Part shown: in pieces, positions 25,827 to 34,510 of the stretch
Position numbering within the stretch: position 1 is the first letter of the stretch
Layout of the letters: every line of letters begins with the position of its first letter
Source: Candidatus Sulfopaludibacter sp. SbA3
GTDB lineage: Bacteria > Acidobacteriota > Terriglobia > Bryobacterales > Bryobacteraceae
Assembly (NCBI GenBank): GCA_945893365.1
Contig: CAMDED010000078.1
Location: 1 to 34,585 of the forward strand
DNA: 34,585 nt
Direction of reading: 5' to 3'
The notes under the pieces: generated by a model
What the model was told of the DNA's origin: nothing
What the model saw: only the letters and a program-made list of their open reading frames with translations
Databases searched by the model: none
Made by a program: the position numbers and the translations under genes

Positions 25827-26964
25827 TCAGTCGCCGAGCACCACGGACCCTGCGGGCCGTGGTGGAATCGCTATGTGATAGCGGGCGTGACGGCGCTCTC
25901 CAACGCGAACAATCGCGCCCTTGGCAACCATGTCCGAGAGATCGCGTGTCGCAGTTGCCGCTGATGCGCCGGTGATGCTTGTATAGTTGCTTGCGCTCAA
26001 GCCGCCCTTAAACCCTTCCGAACCTTTGCGCAACATCCGGAGCAGCGCCTTTTCCTGGCGCGCGTTGAGCTGACCGCGCAGGCGGTCGAGGAATAGGGTC
26101 TTATCGGCGAGGAACTCGAGGCGCACGATCGTACGCGCTTGGGCTTCAATCGCAGTCGCGGCAAACCAACAGAGCCAGTCGGTGATTTCGTTGTCTTTGT
26201 TCGCCGCCTCAAGTGCATCGTAATAGGACTTGCGCTTGGCAAGAATCGTTGCCGCCAGCGCGATAAGCGTGGGTTGGCCCACGCCTTGCGCCAACGCCTT
26301 TTCGGCGATAGCCCGGCCGATGCGACCGTTCCCATCCTCGAACGGATGAATGGAGACGAAGTAGAGGGGGCAATGCCAGCCCTTGTAATAGCTGGTACTG
26401 GCTCGCCGTTTTGGTGGCCGCGCTCTTAAACCACTTGATGAAGTTTTTCATTTCCCGTGGCATCGCGGACGAAGCCGGCGCTTCAAAATGTACCCTGGGC
26501 GCATGGACCGCACCCGAAACCACCTGCATCGGCTCTACATCGGTGCGGTAGCAGCCGACGTCCCTAAGCTCTCGCCGGCCGCGCATCAGCATGCGATGCC
26601 ACGCGAACAGCATCTCGTCCGATAGCGGCTCCGCGAATCCGCGGTACAGATCGACCATCATCTCGGCGATCCCCTGCTCGGCTGGTCCAACGCGCCGTTT
26701 GTCGGCTGCAAGGCCAAGTTGCTTCCGGATTGAGGACTGCACGCTTGCCCAATCGAGAATCTCACCCTCGATTTCCGAAGTAGTCACGGCCTCGTTGCTC
26801 ATGGCTTCAACAGTTAGCTGATCGCGATCTTCCGGCGCAAGACCCTCGACCGCGACTAAGAACACGCCGGTCTCCCGTAGGAAAGTCTCTCCCACCTCCT
26901 TGGTTACGCGGGTGTCGTCCCAGGAGAAAAGCGGCCAGTCCGGTTTTTGCCAGTTCCAGATCAT
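25827..26964 (-). pseudogene. Fic-family AMP-transferase (DUF4172 N-terminus), two frameshifts
   Basis: The N-terminal part (MIWNWQKPDWPLFSWD, DUF4172-like) carries the inhibitory helix motif T62-x3-E66-G67 in TTSEIEGE, marking a class II Fic enzyme. The catalytic loop HPFEDGNGRIGR is encoded at 26348-26313, and the C-terminal part ends in a winged-helix-like segment (TSITGASAATATRDLSDM). The frame is broken twice: at a 4-nt run at 26409-26412 (SAATK to NGEPVPAITRAGIA) and at a 5-nt run at 26366-26370 (before LYFVSIHPF). Each is explained by loss of one base. Intact enzymes attach AMP to target-protein hydroxyls. Here the product is presumably inactive unless the shifts are sequence errors. 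Confidence 0.8.
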
Positions 26965-26996
26965 GAGCGATAGAGGGTCCGTCTATCACTCATGAT
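26960..26996. promoter_or_regulatory. 15-bp inverted repeat over the fic start codon
   Basis: ATCATGAGCGATAGA (26960-26974) and TCTATCACTCATGAT (26982-26996) are complementary except at one position and separated by 7 nt. The left arm contains the fic ATG (26964-26962). It could be an operator or a translation-blocking hairpin. A further ATGAGCG half-site is at 27007-27013. Confidence 0.5.
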
Positions 26997-27067
26997 AGGG
27001 GAAATGATGAGCGATAACGACCGCTCCCATAGCGCATTGCATGTAGCCATCGCATGCAGCGGCAGGG

Positions 27068-27096
27068 TTGACGTGGAGGGGAGCGGGGTATATATT
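27068..27096 (+). promoter_or_regulatory. Promoter of TonB-dependent receptor 1
   Basis: TTGACG (27068-27073) and TATATT (27091-27096) with exactly 17 nt between. It would give a leader of about 97 nt before the ATG at 27200. The 235-bp divergent gap between fic and the receptor also contains an imperfect hairpin TGCATG...CATGCA near 27039-27059. Confidence 0.6.
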
Positions 27097-27199
27097 CTCC
27101 TTGAGCCGGAGCCAACAATCGAAGTTTCCGGTATACGGTGCTGTTTCGGTCCCCCAGGGAAATCCCGGTTTCGTTGACTCCGCTCAAGGGGGTACGGAA

Positions 27200-30100
27200 A
27201 TGAGACGCTCGCGAGGGCCCGCCATTGCGTGTTCGGCGATGTTGCTTTTCCAGGCTGCCATGTACGGGCAGGCGGTGAGAGGCAGCTTGGTAGGAACGAT
27301 AACGGACGACTCTGGCGCGGCCGTTCCCGCGGCGAAGGTTGTCGTGACTGAGACGAGTACCAGCGTCGCGCGATCCACGGACACCAATACAAGCGGCCTT
27401 TACGTTTTTGCCGACCTTTCCGGAGGCGTCTACCGCGTGGAGGTTGAGCACGCGGGCTTCAGCAAAGCGGTTCGGGACCGCGTCGATGTGGCTGTAAACA
27501 GCACGGTGCGCGTCGATATCACCCTGCAACTGGGCGGCGTCACGCAGACAGTCAATGTCGGAACCGAGGTCGCCGTGCTGCAAACGGACCGCGCCGATAC
27601 CGGACGCCAGATCGCGCAACAGCAGATCTCGGACTTGCCTCTGGGCTACAACCGCAACTTCCAGTCGCTGCTGAATCTGGTGCCGGGCGCGAGCCGCGCC
27701 TTTCGACCCCATTCGGAGTTCTACAATTCGCAGGACAGCCTCTCCACGCGGGTCGACGGGCAGGCGAGGATGGCCAATAATATCCAGTTCGAAGGCGTCG
27801 ACAACAACCGCAGGAATAACCTTCTCACGGCGCTTATCCCGCCCAATGAAGCGCTGGAAACCGTGGACGTGACCACCAGTAATTACGAAGCGGAACTGGG
27901 CCGCGCCGGCGGTGCGGTGATCAACGTGATTCTGAAGTCCGGCGGTAACGAGTTCCATGGCAGCGTTTATGAACTGAATCGGGTCAGCCGCCTGGCCGCC
28001 CGCAACTTTTTCGCCCAGACCAAGGCGCCCACCGTGTACAACATGTTCGGCGCGACGTTGGGGGGTCCTATTCGAAAGAACCGGACTTTCTTCTTCCTCG
28101 ATTTTCAGGGCATCCGGGACCGCCGCGGTGACGTATTCTTCGCCACGCTCCCGACGATGGATTTCCGCGCGGGCAATCTGGGCGCCGCCCCCACCACGAT
28201 CTACGATCCCGCATCCGGGGATTCCGCTGGACGCGGACGCCAGCCCTTCGCGGCCAACAGTATTCCCGCCAGCCGCATCAGCCCGATTACGCGGCGGATA
28301 CTCGCGCTGGTTCCAGGGCCGGTGTCTCCCGGATTAGGGACCAATTATGAGCAGAGCACCGTCCGCGCCAAGGACACCAACGCCTTCGATCTCAAGGGCG
28401 ATCACCAGATCGGCAGCCACGACCGTCTCTCCGCCCGCTACAGCTTTCAGCGGTACGCCATCGCGGATCCGCCGCTGTTCGGTTTGGCCGGAGGCGGCGG
28501 CAAGGCCTTCTCGGGCGCCGGGCTCCAGCGGCTGCAAAGCGCCGGGATCAGCTACACGCGCGTTTTCTCACCCACCCTGATTTCGGAGGCGCGCATCGGA
28601 ATGATGCGGCTCCGTAACGACGCCGAGAATCCCGATCTCAAGACTCGCGCCTCCGAAGAGATCGGCATCCCCGGCGTGAACGTTTGCTCCATTTGCGGCG
28701 GCTTGGCTACCATCAACATCAATGGCTACTCGGCTCCTTTGGTAGGCTATTCGGCCAGCCTGCCCTGGGAGGTGGCCGAAACCAATTTCAACGTCGTCGA
28801 CACCTGGACGAAGACCCTCGGCAACCACACCATCAAGTGGGGATTCGATGCGCGCCGCGTCCGTGACGATCTCCTTCAGATCGATACTTTCGGCGCGCGT
28901 GGATTCTTCACCTTCAACCCAGGGCCCACAGCGCTGAACGGCGGCCCACCGCCTGGCTTTGCCAACGCCTTCGCCAGTTTTCTGTTGGACCTCCCGAATC
29001 AAACCGGCCGTCAGTTGCCGCTGATCTTCACCGGGCTCCGGCAGACCTCCCTGTTTACCTACGCGCAGGACAAATGGCAGATCCTTCCGAAACTCACGCT
29101 CGACATCGGCCTGCGATGGGAACACTGGCCGCCGGCAACTCCGGCCCGTCCCGGCGGGTTCTCCAATTACGATCCCGCCACTAACAGCCTCACGGTCGCC
29201 GGCGTTGGCAGCAACCCGGGCAACATGGGACGCAAGACCTACTACCGGAATTTTGCTCCGCGTATCGGCCTCGCTTACCGGATGAGTCCCAAAACCGTAC
29301 TGCGGGGCGGGTACGGCCTTACGTACATTCCCTACAGCAATGACAGGTACGCCTACAATCTGCCCGCCCGGCAGTATTGGCAATATGAGGCGCTGAATTC
29401 TTATAGCGCGGCCGGTGCGCTCGCGACCGGTTTTCCAACGCCTCCCGTGGTGCCCATCCCGGCCGATGGCATCATCCCCAATGCGCCGATAAACAACGCT
29501 TACATTGTCGTGCCGCTCGACTACCACGAAGCCTATGTGCAGTCCTGGAACCTGGCCTTTCAACGGGCGCTGCCGAAGCAATTCAGCTTCGAGGCCGCTT
29601 ACGTCGGCAACCACGGCGTGCGCATCAACTGCAATCCGAACATCAATGCCGGACTCGTGCCCGGAGCGGGCGCGGCCGGGCAGCCTCTCTATCAGAAGTT
29701 CGGCACCACCGCGAATGTGAGCCTCTATTTCGCTCCCTGCGGCAGTAACTACCATTCACTGCAAGCGAAATTCGATCGCCGTTTTGCCGGCGGCTTCACC
29801 ATGACGACCGCCTACACGTTCAGCAAGTCCATCGACCAGATGGGCCAGGACAACGGCTCTCTGCCCAACATGATTTACCAGCAGTTTAACCGCGCAAGGG
29901 CGGATTCCGACATCACACATGTTTTTGTGCAGAGCTACGTAGCCCCGCTGCCGTTCGGGAAGAATCAGCGGTGGTTCCAGAGCGGCGCGCCGAAATGGAT
30001 AATGGGCGGCTGGCAGCTCAATGGCGTGTTCACCGCGCAGGGGGGCCTGCCTCTGAACTTTACCTACAACGCCACCACGCTGAACGCGCCCGGCAACACC

Positions 30101-30463
30101 AATCGGCCGAACATCAACGGTCAGATCCGCATTCCGGGCGCGGTAGGCACGAGCGGAACCTGGTTCGATGTCTCGAACTTCTTGGCGCCGCCCGCGGCCA
30201 CCTTCGGAAACCTGGGGCGGAATATCCTGAGCGGCCCAAATCTCGTGAATATCGATTTCTCGATATTCCGCAGGTTCGCCATCGGTGAGCGGATCGGCGT
30301 TGAGTTCCGCTTCGAATCCTTAAACTTTTTCAACACGCCGCATTTCGACCGTCCAACGACCGATCTGACCAACGCGAACTTCGGGCGTATCACGGGTGCG
30401 TTGGTCGGCGTGACGAACGGCGACCAGCGCCAGAACCAGTTCATGCTCAAGATCAAGTTCTGA
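27200..30463 (+). CDS. TonB-dependent receptor, Oar-like, with carboxypeptidase-regulatory domain
   Basis: A 1,087-residue outer-membrane transporter. Signal peptide 1-24 (MRRSRGPAIACSAMLLFQAA), a CarboxypepD_reg-like domain at about 27-110 (GSLVGTITDDSGAAVPAAKV ... YRVEVEHAGFSKAV), a plug domain (about 115-260, DLPLGYNRNFQSLLNLVPGA ... NEALETVDVTTSNYEAELGR ... GAVINVILKSGGNEFHG) and a long beta barrel ending in QNQFMLKIKF with the C-terminal Phe of outer-membrane proteins. It probably imports oligosaccharides or similar large substrates. The frame is open from a TTG at 27068, but the ATG at 27200 has an AAGGGGG ribosome site and directly precedes the signal peptide. Intact. An unusual CSIC pair lies in the barrel part near residue 496. 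Confidence 0.92.
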   Translation: MRRSRGPAIACSAMLLFQAAMYGQAVRGSLVGTITDDSGAAVPAAKVVVTETSTSVARSTDTNTSGLYVFADLSGGVYRVEVEHAGFSKAVRDRVDVAVNSTVRVDITLQLGGVTQTVNVGTEVAVLQTDRADTGRQIAQQQISDLPLGYNRNFQSLLNLVPGASRAFRPHSEFYNSQDSLSTRVDGQARMANNIQFEGVDNNRRNNLLTALIPPNEALETVDVTTSNYEAELGRAGGAVINVILKSGGNEFHGSVYELNRVSRLAARNFFAQTKAPTVYNMFGATLGGPIRKNRTFFFLDFQGIRDRRGDVFFATLPTMDFRAGNLGAAPTTIYDPASGDSAGRGRQPFAANSIPASRISPITRRILALVPGPVSPGLGTNYEQSTVRAKDTNAFDLKGDHQIGSHDRLSARYSFQRYAIADPPLFGLAGGGGKAFSGAGLQRLQSAGISYTRVFSPTLISEARIGMMRLRNDAENPDLKTRASEEIGIPGVNVCSICGGLATININGYSAPLVGYSASLPWEVAETNFNVVDTWTKTLGNHTIKWGFDARRVRDDLLQIDTFGARGFFTFNPGPTALNGGPPPGFANAFASFLLDLPNQTGRQLPLIFTGLRQTSLFTYAQDKWQILPKLTLDIGLRWEHWPPATPARPGGFSNYDPATNSLTVAGVGSNPGNMGRKTYYRNFAPRIGLAYRMSPKTVLRGGYGLTYIPYSNDRYAYNLPARQYWQYEALNSYSAAGALATGFPTPPVVPIPADGIIPNAPINNAYIVVPLDYHEAYVQSWNLAFQRALPKQFSFEAAYVGNHGVRINCNPNINAGLVPGAGAAGQPLYQKFGTTANVSLYFAPCGSNYHSLQAKFDRRFAGGFTMTTAYTFSKSIDQMGQDNGSLPNMIYQQFNRARADSDITHVFVQSYVAPLPFGKNQRWFQSGAPKWIMGGWQLNGVFTAQGGLPLNFTYNATTLNAPGNTNRPNINGQIRIPGAVGTSGTWFDVSNFLAPPAATFGNLGRNILSGPNLVNIDFSIFRRFAIGERIGVEFRFESLNFFNTPHFDRPTTDLTNANFGRITGALVGVTNGDQRQNQFMLKIKF

Positions 30464-30542
30464 TTTAACACCATCACGGGCGGAGTGGGCGCTGGAGACC
30501 CGGGCCTGGAATTCGCCAATGCGCTGACTACGGACCCGTCTC

Positions 30543-30620
30543 CGCTCATCATGAGCGCAACTTGACCTGTAAGTCATGTGTTTACAACAAAACGACCCGC
30601 GTTCGCGCTCATGATGAGCG
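30543..30620. repeat. Pair of 15-bp palindromes, CGCTCAT-N-ATGAGCG
   Basis: CGCTCATCATGAGCG (30543-30557) and CGCTCATGATGAGCG (30606-30620) differ only in the central base and are 63 bp apart, six helical turns. A -35-like TTGACC (30562-30567) lies between them. They may be operators for a DNA-binding protein or REP-like elements. Related ATGAGCG half-sites lie at the other side of receptor 1. Confidence 0.6.
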
Positions 30621-30689
30621 GGGAGCGGCGTCGGACGCGGTCAAAATCGATCCGATCGACCGCTCAGAACGAACGCTTCAGGCGGAAAA

Positions 30690-30835
30690 TGCACGACGCG
30701 CCGGCTCTCACCGTTCTGGTTCGGCGTCGCCGAACGTCACCGGCGCTCGCCTGTCGGAAGCCGCCAGACGGAAGTTCGGGTAGTTCAGCGCGTTGAAGAA
30801 CGACACCTGAGATTCCAAGGGCAATCACTCGTAGG
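30690..30835 (-). pseudogene. Fragment of a TonB-dependent receptor C-terminus
   Basis: Minus-strand reading gives LESQVSFFNALNYPNF followed by RLAASDRRAPVTFGDA and then, after a frame change, ESRRVVHF. The FFNALNxPNF segment followed by a TFG motif is the usual last part of Oar-like receptors (compare FFNLANHANFGVP and FESLNFFNTPHF in the two receptors here). Only about 45 residues remain. Otherwise the stretch 30467-30859 holds no supportable gene. Confidence 0.45.
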
Positions 30836-30859
30836 CATGGGCGCCTCTACCGTCGCACC

Positions 30860-31186
30860 TCAGCCGGATCCAGTACGCAGAAGGGTCACCACCGAATCGG
30901 TGATCTGCCGGAATGGTCCCGGCTTCAGCCTACCAAAATCCGCGACGATCAGTCCCTGGCTTGCGGTAAAGAGCTTACTCGGACGAGCGTAACTCATGAC
31001 GCTCAAAGGAACCAACCTCGAAGCTGGCATCTTCAAGCTGGATGGCACTGGCGTCACCGTAAGGTTTACTGGTCACTCGACACGCCCGACGCCCGCAAGG
31101 ACCACCGCGGGACGCAGCTTCGTACACGACAGATCCGAGAATGGAAAGCTCACCAGCACTACTGCACCGGGCTCAGGTGCGCCCAC
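30860..31186 (-). pseudogene. MazF/PemK-type toxin, frameshifted
   Basis: A GTG at 31186 starts VGAPEPGAVVLVSFPFSD, then LSCTKLRPAVVLAGVGR and a TGA at 31075-31073. This is the start of a MazF-like mRNA interferase (PGxVVLVxFPFxD; TKxRPAVVL). The middle continues in another frame as VTSKPYGDASAIQLEDASFE, and the end returns to the first frame as SYARPSKLFTASQGLIV and FRQITDSVVTLLR, ending at 30860. About six residues expected between the first two parts (DWxLCQI) are missing, so this is true decay and not only a reading error. It overlaps the antitoxin gene by 28 nt. Confidence 0.75.
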
Positions 31187-31311
31187 GCCTCGTCCTCCTC
31201 CGGACGATTCCAGTCCTCGGCAAGCGTGCCTTCGCTCAACAGCGCACTCTCGGGCATGCACTCAGCCGGACGCTCCTCCAGAATCGTGAGCAGTTCGACC
31301 GTTCGAATCAT
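31159..31311 (-). CDS. Small MazE-like/DUF2281-type antitoxin
   Basis: A 50-residue protein starting MIRTVELLTILEERPAE and ending LAEDWNRPEEDEAWAHL-SPVQ. The SExxLAxDWxxPEEDxAWAHL tail is typical, from memory, of small antitoxins paired with MazF/PemK toxins; it wraps around the toxin. It is shorter than usual (about 70-80 residues), so the N-terminal DNA-binding part may be reduced. A GAGGG ribosome site lies 8 nt before the ATG. It precedes the broken toxin with a 28-nt overlap. Confidence 0.6.
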   Translation of the reverse strand: MIRTVELLTILEERPAECMPESALLSEGTLAEDWNRPEEDEAWAHLSPVQ

Positions 31312-31374
31312 CACCTGACCCTCTGTGGTGAGTGTACCTCATACTCGCCCGTTCGTCCGCGAGTTGCGCCACGC

Positions 31375-31401
31375 GCGCCAGCCCCTCGCTGCCGCTGGCG
31401 C
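31375..31401 (-). terminator. GC-rich hairpin after receptor 2
   Basis: GCGCCAGC (31375-31382) pairs with GCTGGCGC (31394-31401), 8-bp perfect stem, loop of 11 nt, directly after the stop codon of the leftward receptor. No T-run follows, so termination is uncertain. Confidence 0.35.
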
Positions 31402-31402
31402 C

Positions 31403-34400
31403 TCAGAAAACAAACCGCACGCCGAGCTGCACGCGTCGGGCCGGTCCCGCCGAGCCGACGACGCCGAAACCAGGCGCGCCTAGCACGCGGCCGGGAACGC
31501 CGAAGTTGGCGTGATTCGCCAGATTGAAAAATTCGCCCCGGAATTGCATCCGGCGGTCCTCTCCTCCGAGGGAGAAATTTCGCAACACGGAAAGATCCGC
31601 GTTGATCACGCCGTCCGAGCGCAGAATACCGACGCCGGAGTTGCCGAATCGCGCGGCCGCGGGCTGACGGAATGCATCGGCGTCGAACCAGCGTAATAAG
31701 GATTTCTCTCCGTCCGGCAGAGTGGCATTGCGCAGGACGTCCGCGCGCAGAGCGCCAGCCGCCGAAAACACCGAGTTGACCTGTGTCGTGATCGTGAACG
31801 GCGGGCCCGACTGCACGGTCACGATGGTTCCAAGGCCCCATCCGCCAACCAAGTGCCGCGCAGGGCTTGCGGCGAGGTACTTCCGGCCCTTGCCGAAGGG
31901 GAGTTCGTAGACGGAACTGAATGTCAAACGGTGGTTCACGTCGTTTTCGCCGGGACCGTAGTCGGCACGCCGGTTGTAGAAGTTCGAGTAGACGCCGCCC
32001 TCCGCGCCAAGCACGCCGCCGCCCTCATTCGTGTTGTTCAGCGCCTTCGACCACGTGTAGGTGCTCAGCACGTTGAAGCCCTTCGAGAAGCGTCTTTCGG
32101 CCCTCACCACAAGGCCGTAATAGTTCACCTGTCCGTGACTCGGAAGCTGCACCGACACATTTGAGAACTGCGGGAAAGGACGATCGCGCTGCGTGGACGA
32201 CGCCGTCAGGCGGTCCGGAGTCACCTGGTTGAGCGACATGTTCGCGCTTGGCAGCTTGCGCGACAGATTCCCGATCGCGGAAACGTCCACGATCAGGTTG
32301 CCGGGCAGTTCACGCTGGATGCTGAAGTTGAACTGTTGGGAGTAGCCCGTCCGGCGGTTCTCTCCGAAAAAAGTGACCGCCGTAGTGGCGTTCTGGCCGA
32401 CGCGCACGGCTCCGAACGAGTCGTTCAACTCCGGCGTCCTCAGCGAAAAGTTGAGACCGTCGCGCAGCAGAAACGCCGGGGTGATGCCGTTGTCGGGCGA
32501 CGGAAGGTCGGCGGAATTGGAGTAACCCAGATTGGCCGCCGTGGGCGCGCCCGCGTCGAACGGGTGGGCGAAAAACATGCCGTAGCCGCCGCGAATAACG
32601 CTTTTCGTCGAGCCGAACGGCTTCCAGGCGAAGCCGAAGCGAGGGCCGAAGTTATTCTTATCGGTATTGTAGGGACCGGTGCGGAAGCCGTCCTTGCCCA
32701 TGAACCGCACGACGCCAGGCGTGCCCGACAGGGGGTTGACGCGGGTCAGGTCGAAACCGTTCATGCGCAGGTTGCGATCGACGATGGGCGTGTCCGTTTC
32801 AAAGCGCACGCCGAAGTTCAACACCAGATCGCGATGGACGTTCCATTCATCCTGAAGGAATGCGGCGAGGTACCAACTGCGCCGATCGAGTTCCTGCGTG
32901 GTCGTCGACGAAAAGCTTTGCACGAAACCGGTCAGCAGGGAAGCGAGACCGTTGCCCGTGGCCGCGTTTCCAGGCAAACCCGTGCCGAGCGGGTTAAACG
33001 TGAAGGCGCCGGAGACGGTGGGACGGTTGATTTCGTAGTTGAATGAAGGCCGGATCTCGACCCCCGTTTTGTAGGAATGCCGCCCGCGAATGTAAGAGAC
33101 GTTGTTACTCACCTGAAACTGCTGGATGGGGAATTGGCGGCGTTCCTGAGCGGCGTTGCTCATGGAACGGAATCCCGCGATATTCATCTGCGGGAATGCG
33201 TCGTCGGGCACTCCTTTGATGCCGAGCTTCGAAGGCCAGCCCTGATCGAGCCCTTGCGACGTGGCATGATTGATGCGGTTCCCGTAGGTGAAACGGAATT
33301 CGTTGATGAGGGACGGGTTGATGATCCGGGTCCAGGTGGCGTAGTAGAAATTCTGATGCCGCAGGGCCGGGTTCCTGGTGTCGGAGCCCTTCTCGGGCAC
33401 GACGCTCGTGAAGTCCAGGTCGTCCGAGTTATACATGTAGCGCCAACTGAAGCGGTCCTTTTGGGTGAGGTTCTGATCCACCTTCGCGAGAAAGGCGTTG
33501 CGCGTTAGGGCCTGGACGTAATTCGCGCGATAGTTATTGGCTCCGGTGAGGTTGTCGGGCGCGCGGTTGGGAAGCGGATAGAGCGCTGCGATGTTTTTGC
33601 CGACGGGATCGATGCGGGCCGCGGGGATCGCGTTTCCAGGGAAGACTTCGCGCACCGTGCGTCCATCGGCGACGCGCGTCGTCGCAGGATCGTAGACTGG
33701 AATCACTTGTCCGGCCGCGTTCAAGGTGCGGGAGAAGTCGCCAGCCTTCTGTTCGGCGGTCGGCACGGTGAACTGGTCGGTCAGGCCTTCGCGCCGGCGC
33801 GATCCCTCGTAGGAGAAAAAGAATAACGACTTGTCCTTGCCGTTATACTTCGGAAGCACGATAGGACCGCCGATGGTCCCGCCAAAGACGTTATAGCGGA
33901 GCGGGGCGCGCTGCTTTTGGCCGTTTGCAATGGGCGCGAAGAAATTTCCGGCGTCCAGCTTCTCGTTGCGGAAGTACTCATAGGCGGAACCCTTCAGACG
34001 GTTGGTTCCGCTCTTGGTGGTGGCGACGATCACGCCTCCGGCCGAACCGCCATATTCGGCGGTGTAATTGTTCGTCAGCACCTTCACTTCCGCCACGGTT
34101 TCGACCGGAGGATCGGTGTCGACCTGGCCGATGCCGAGACGCATGTTCTGGATCGTGCCGCCATCCATGTAGAAGTTCTGGCTCTGCGTGCGTCCGCCGG
34201 CGAGCGAGAAGTTGGGTTTACCGCCGGTGTCGTAGTTGATGAAGACGGCTGCGCCGGTGAGGCCGATGATATTCATGGTGCGGCGGTCGCCGAGGGGCAT
34301 GTCTTCGACCGTCCTAGCTTCCACCAGCTGATTCACGTCGGCCGTGCGGGTTTCGAGCGATCCGGCGCTCGCCGAGACCATCACCGATTCCGTGACCGCG

Positions 34401-34452
34401 CCGACTTCAAGAGCGATGTCAAGCTCCAGGTTCTGGCCCTGTAGATGCTCCA
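31403..34452 (-). pseudogene. TonB-dependent receptor 2, N-terminus removed by IS insertion
   Basis: About 1,016 residues of an Oar-like receptor: plug domain (EDMPLGDRRTMNIIGLTGAA, ETVAEVKVLTNNYTAEYGG, GGVIVATTKSGTNRLKGSAY) and a full barrel ending in RRVQLGVRFVF with terminal Phe. The signal peptide and most of the carboxypeptidase-regulatory domain are absent: at the start the receptor-like sequence LELDIALEVGAVTESV is preceded only by EHLQGQN and then, upstream of about 34450, by insertion-sequence DNA. The frame stays open to 34501 (MKWGDRVSLQLRGD) but these residues are not receptor-like and give no export signal. The protein should therefore not reach the outer membrane unless the 5' part is elsewhere. 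Confidence 0.75.
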
Positions 34453-34458
34453 TAATAA

Positions 34459-34494
34459 TGTCACCCCTTAACTGCAACGAAACTCTGTCACCCC
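34459..34494. repeat. Doubled TGTCACCCC motif at the IS left end
   Basis: TGTCACCCC occurs at 34459-34467 and 34486-34494 in the same orientation, 27 bp apart, between the interrupted receptor and the transposase start. It probably marks the terminal and subterminal transposase sites. The target duplication cannot be checked because the other IS end is outside the window. Confidence 0.5.
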
Positions 34495-34510
34495 ATTTCA
34501 AAATGGAAGG

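Noticed and set aside
28568-29755. 395-residue minus-strand frame opposite receptor 1
   Set aside because: Antisense to the receptor barrel and without domain features.
30464-30564. In-frame extension of receptor 1 past its TGA
   Set aside because: The receptor ends in the usual terminal Phe (KIKF), and the following 33 codons show no barrel pattern or SECIS-like hairpin.
31073-31075. TGA inside the MazF-like frame as a second selenocysteine codon
   Set aside because: The first and last MazF parts share this frame across the TGA, but the homologous middle segment is in another frame and MazF has no Cys there, so decay explains it better.
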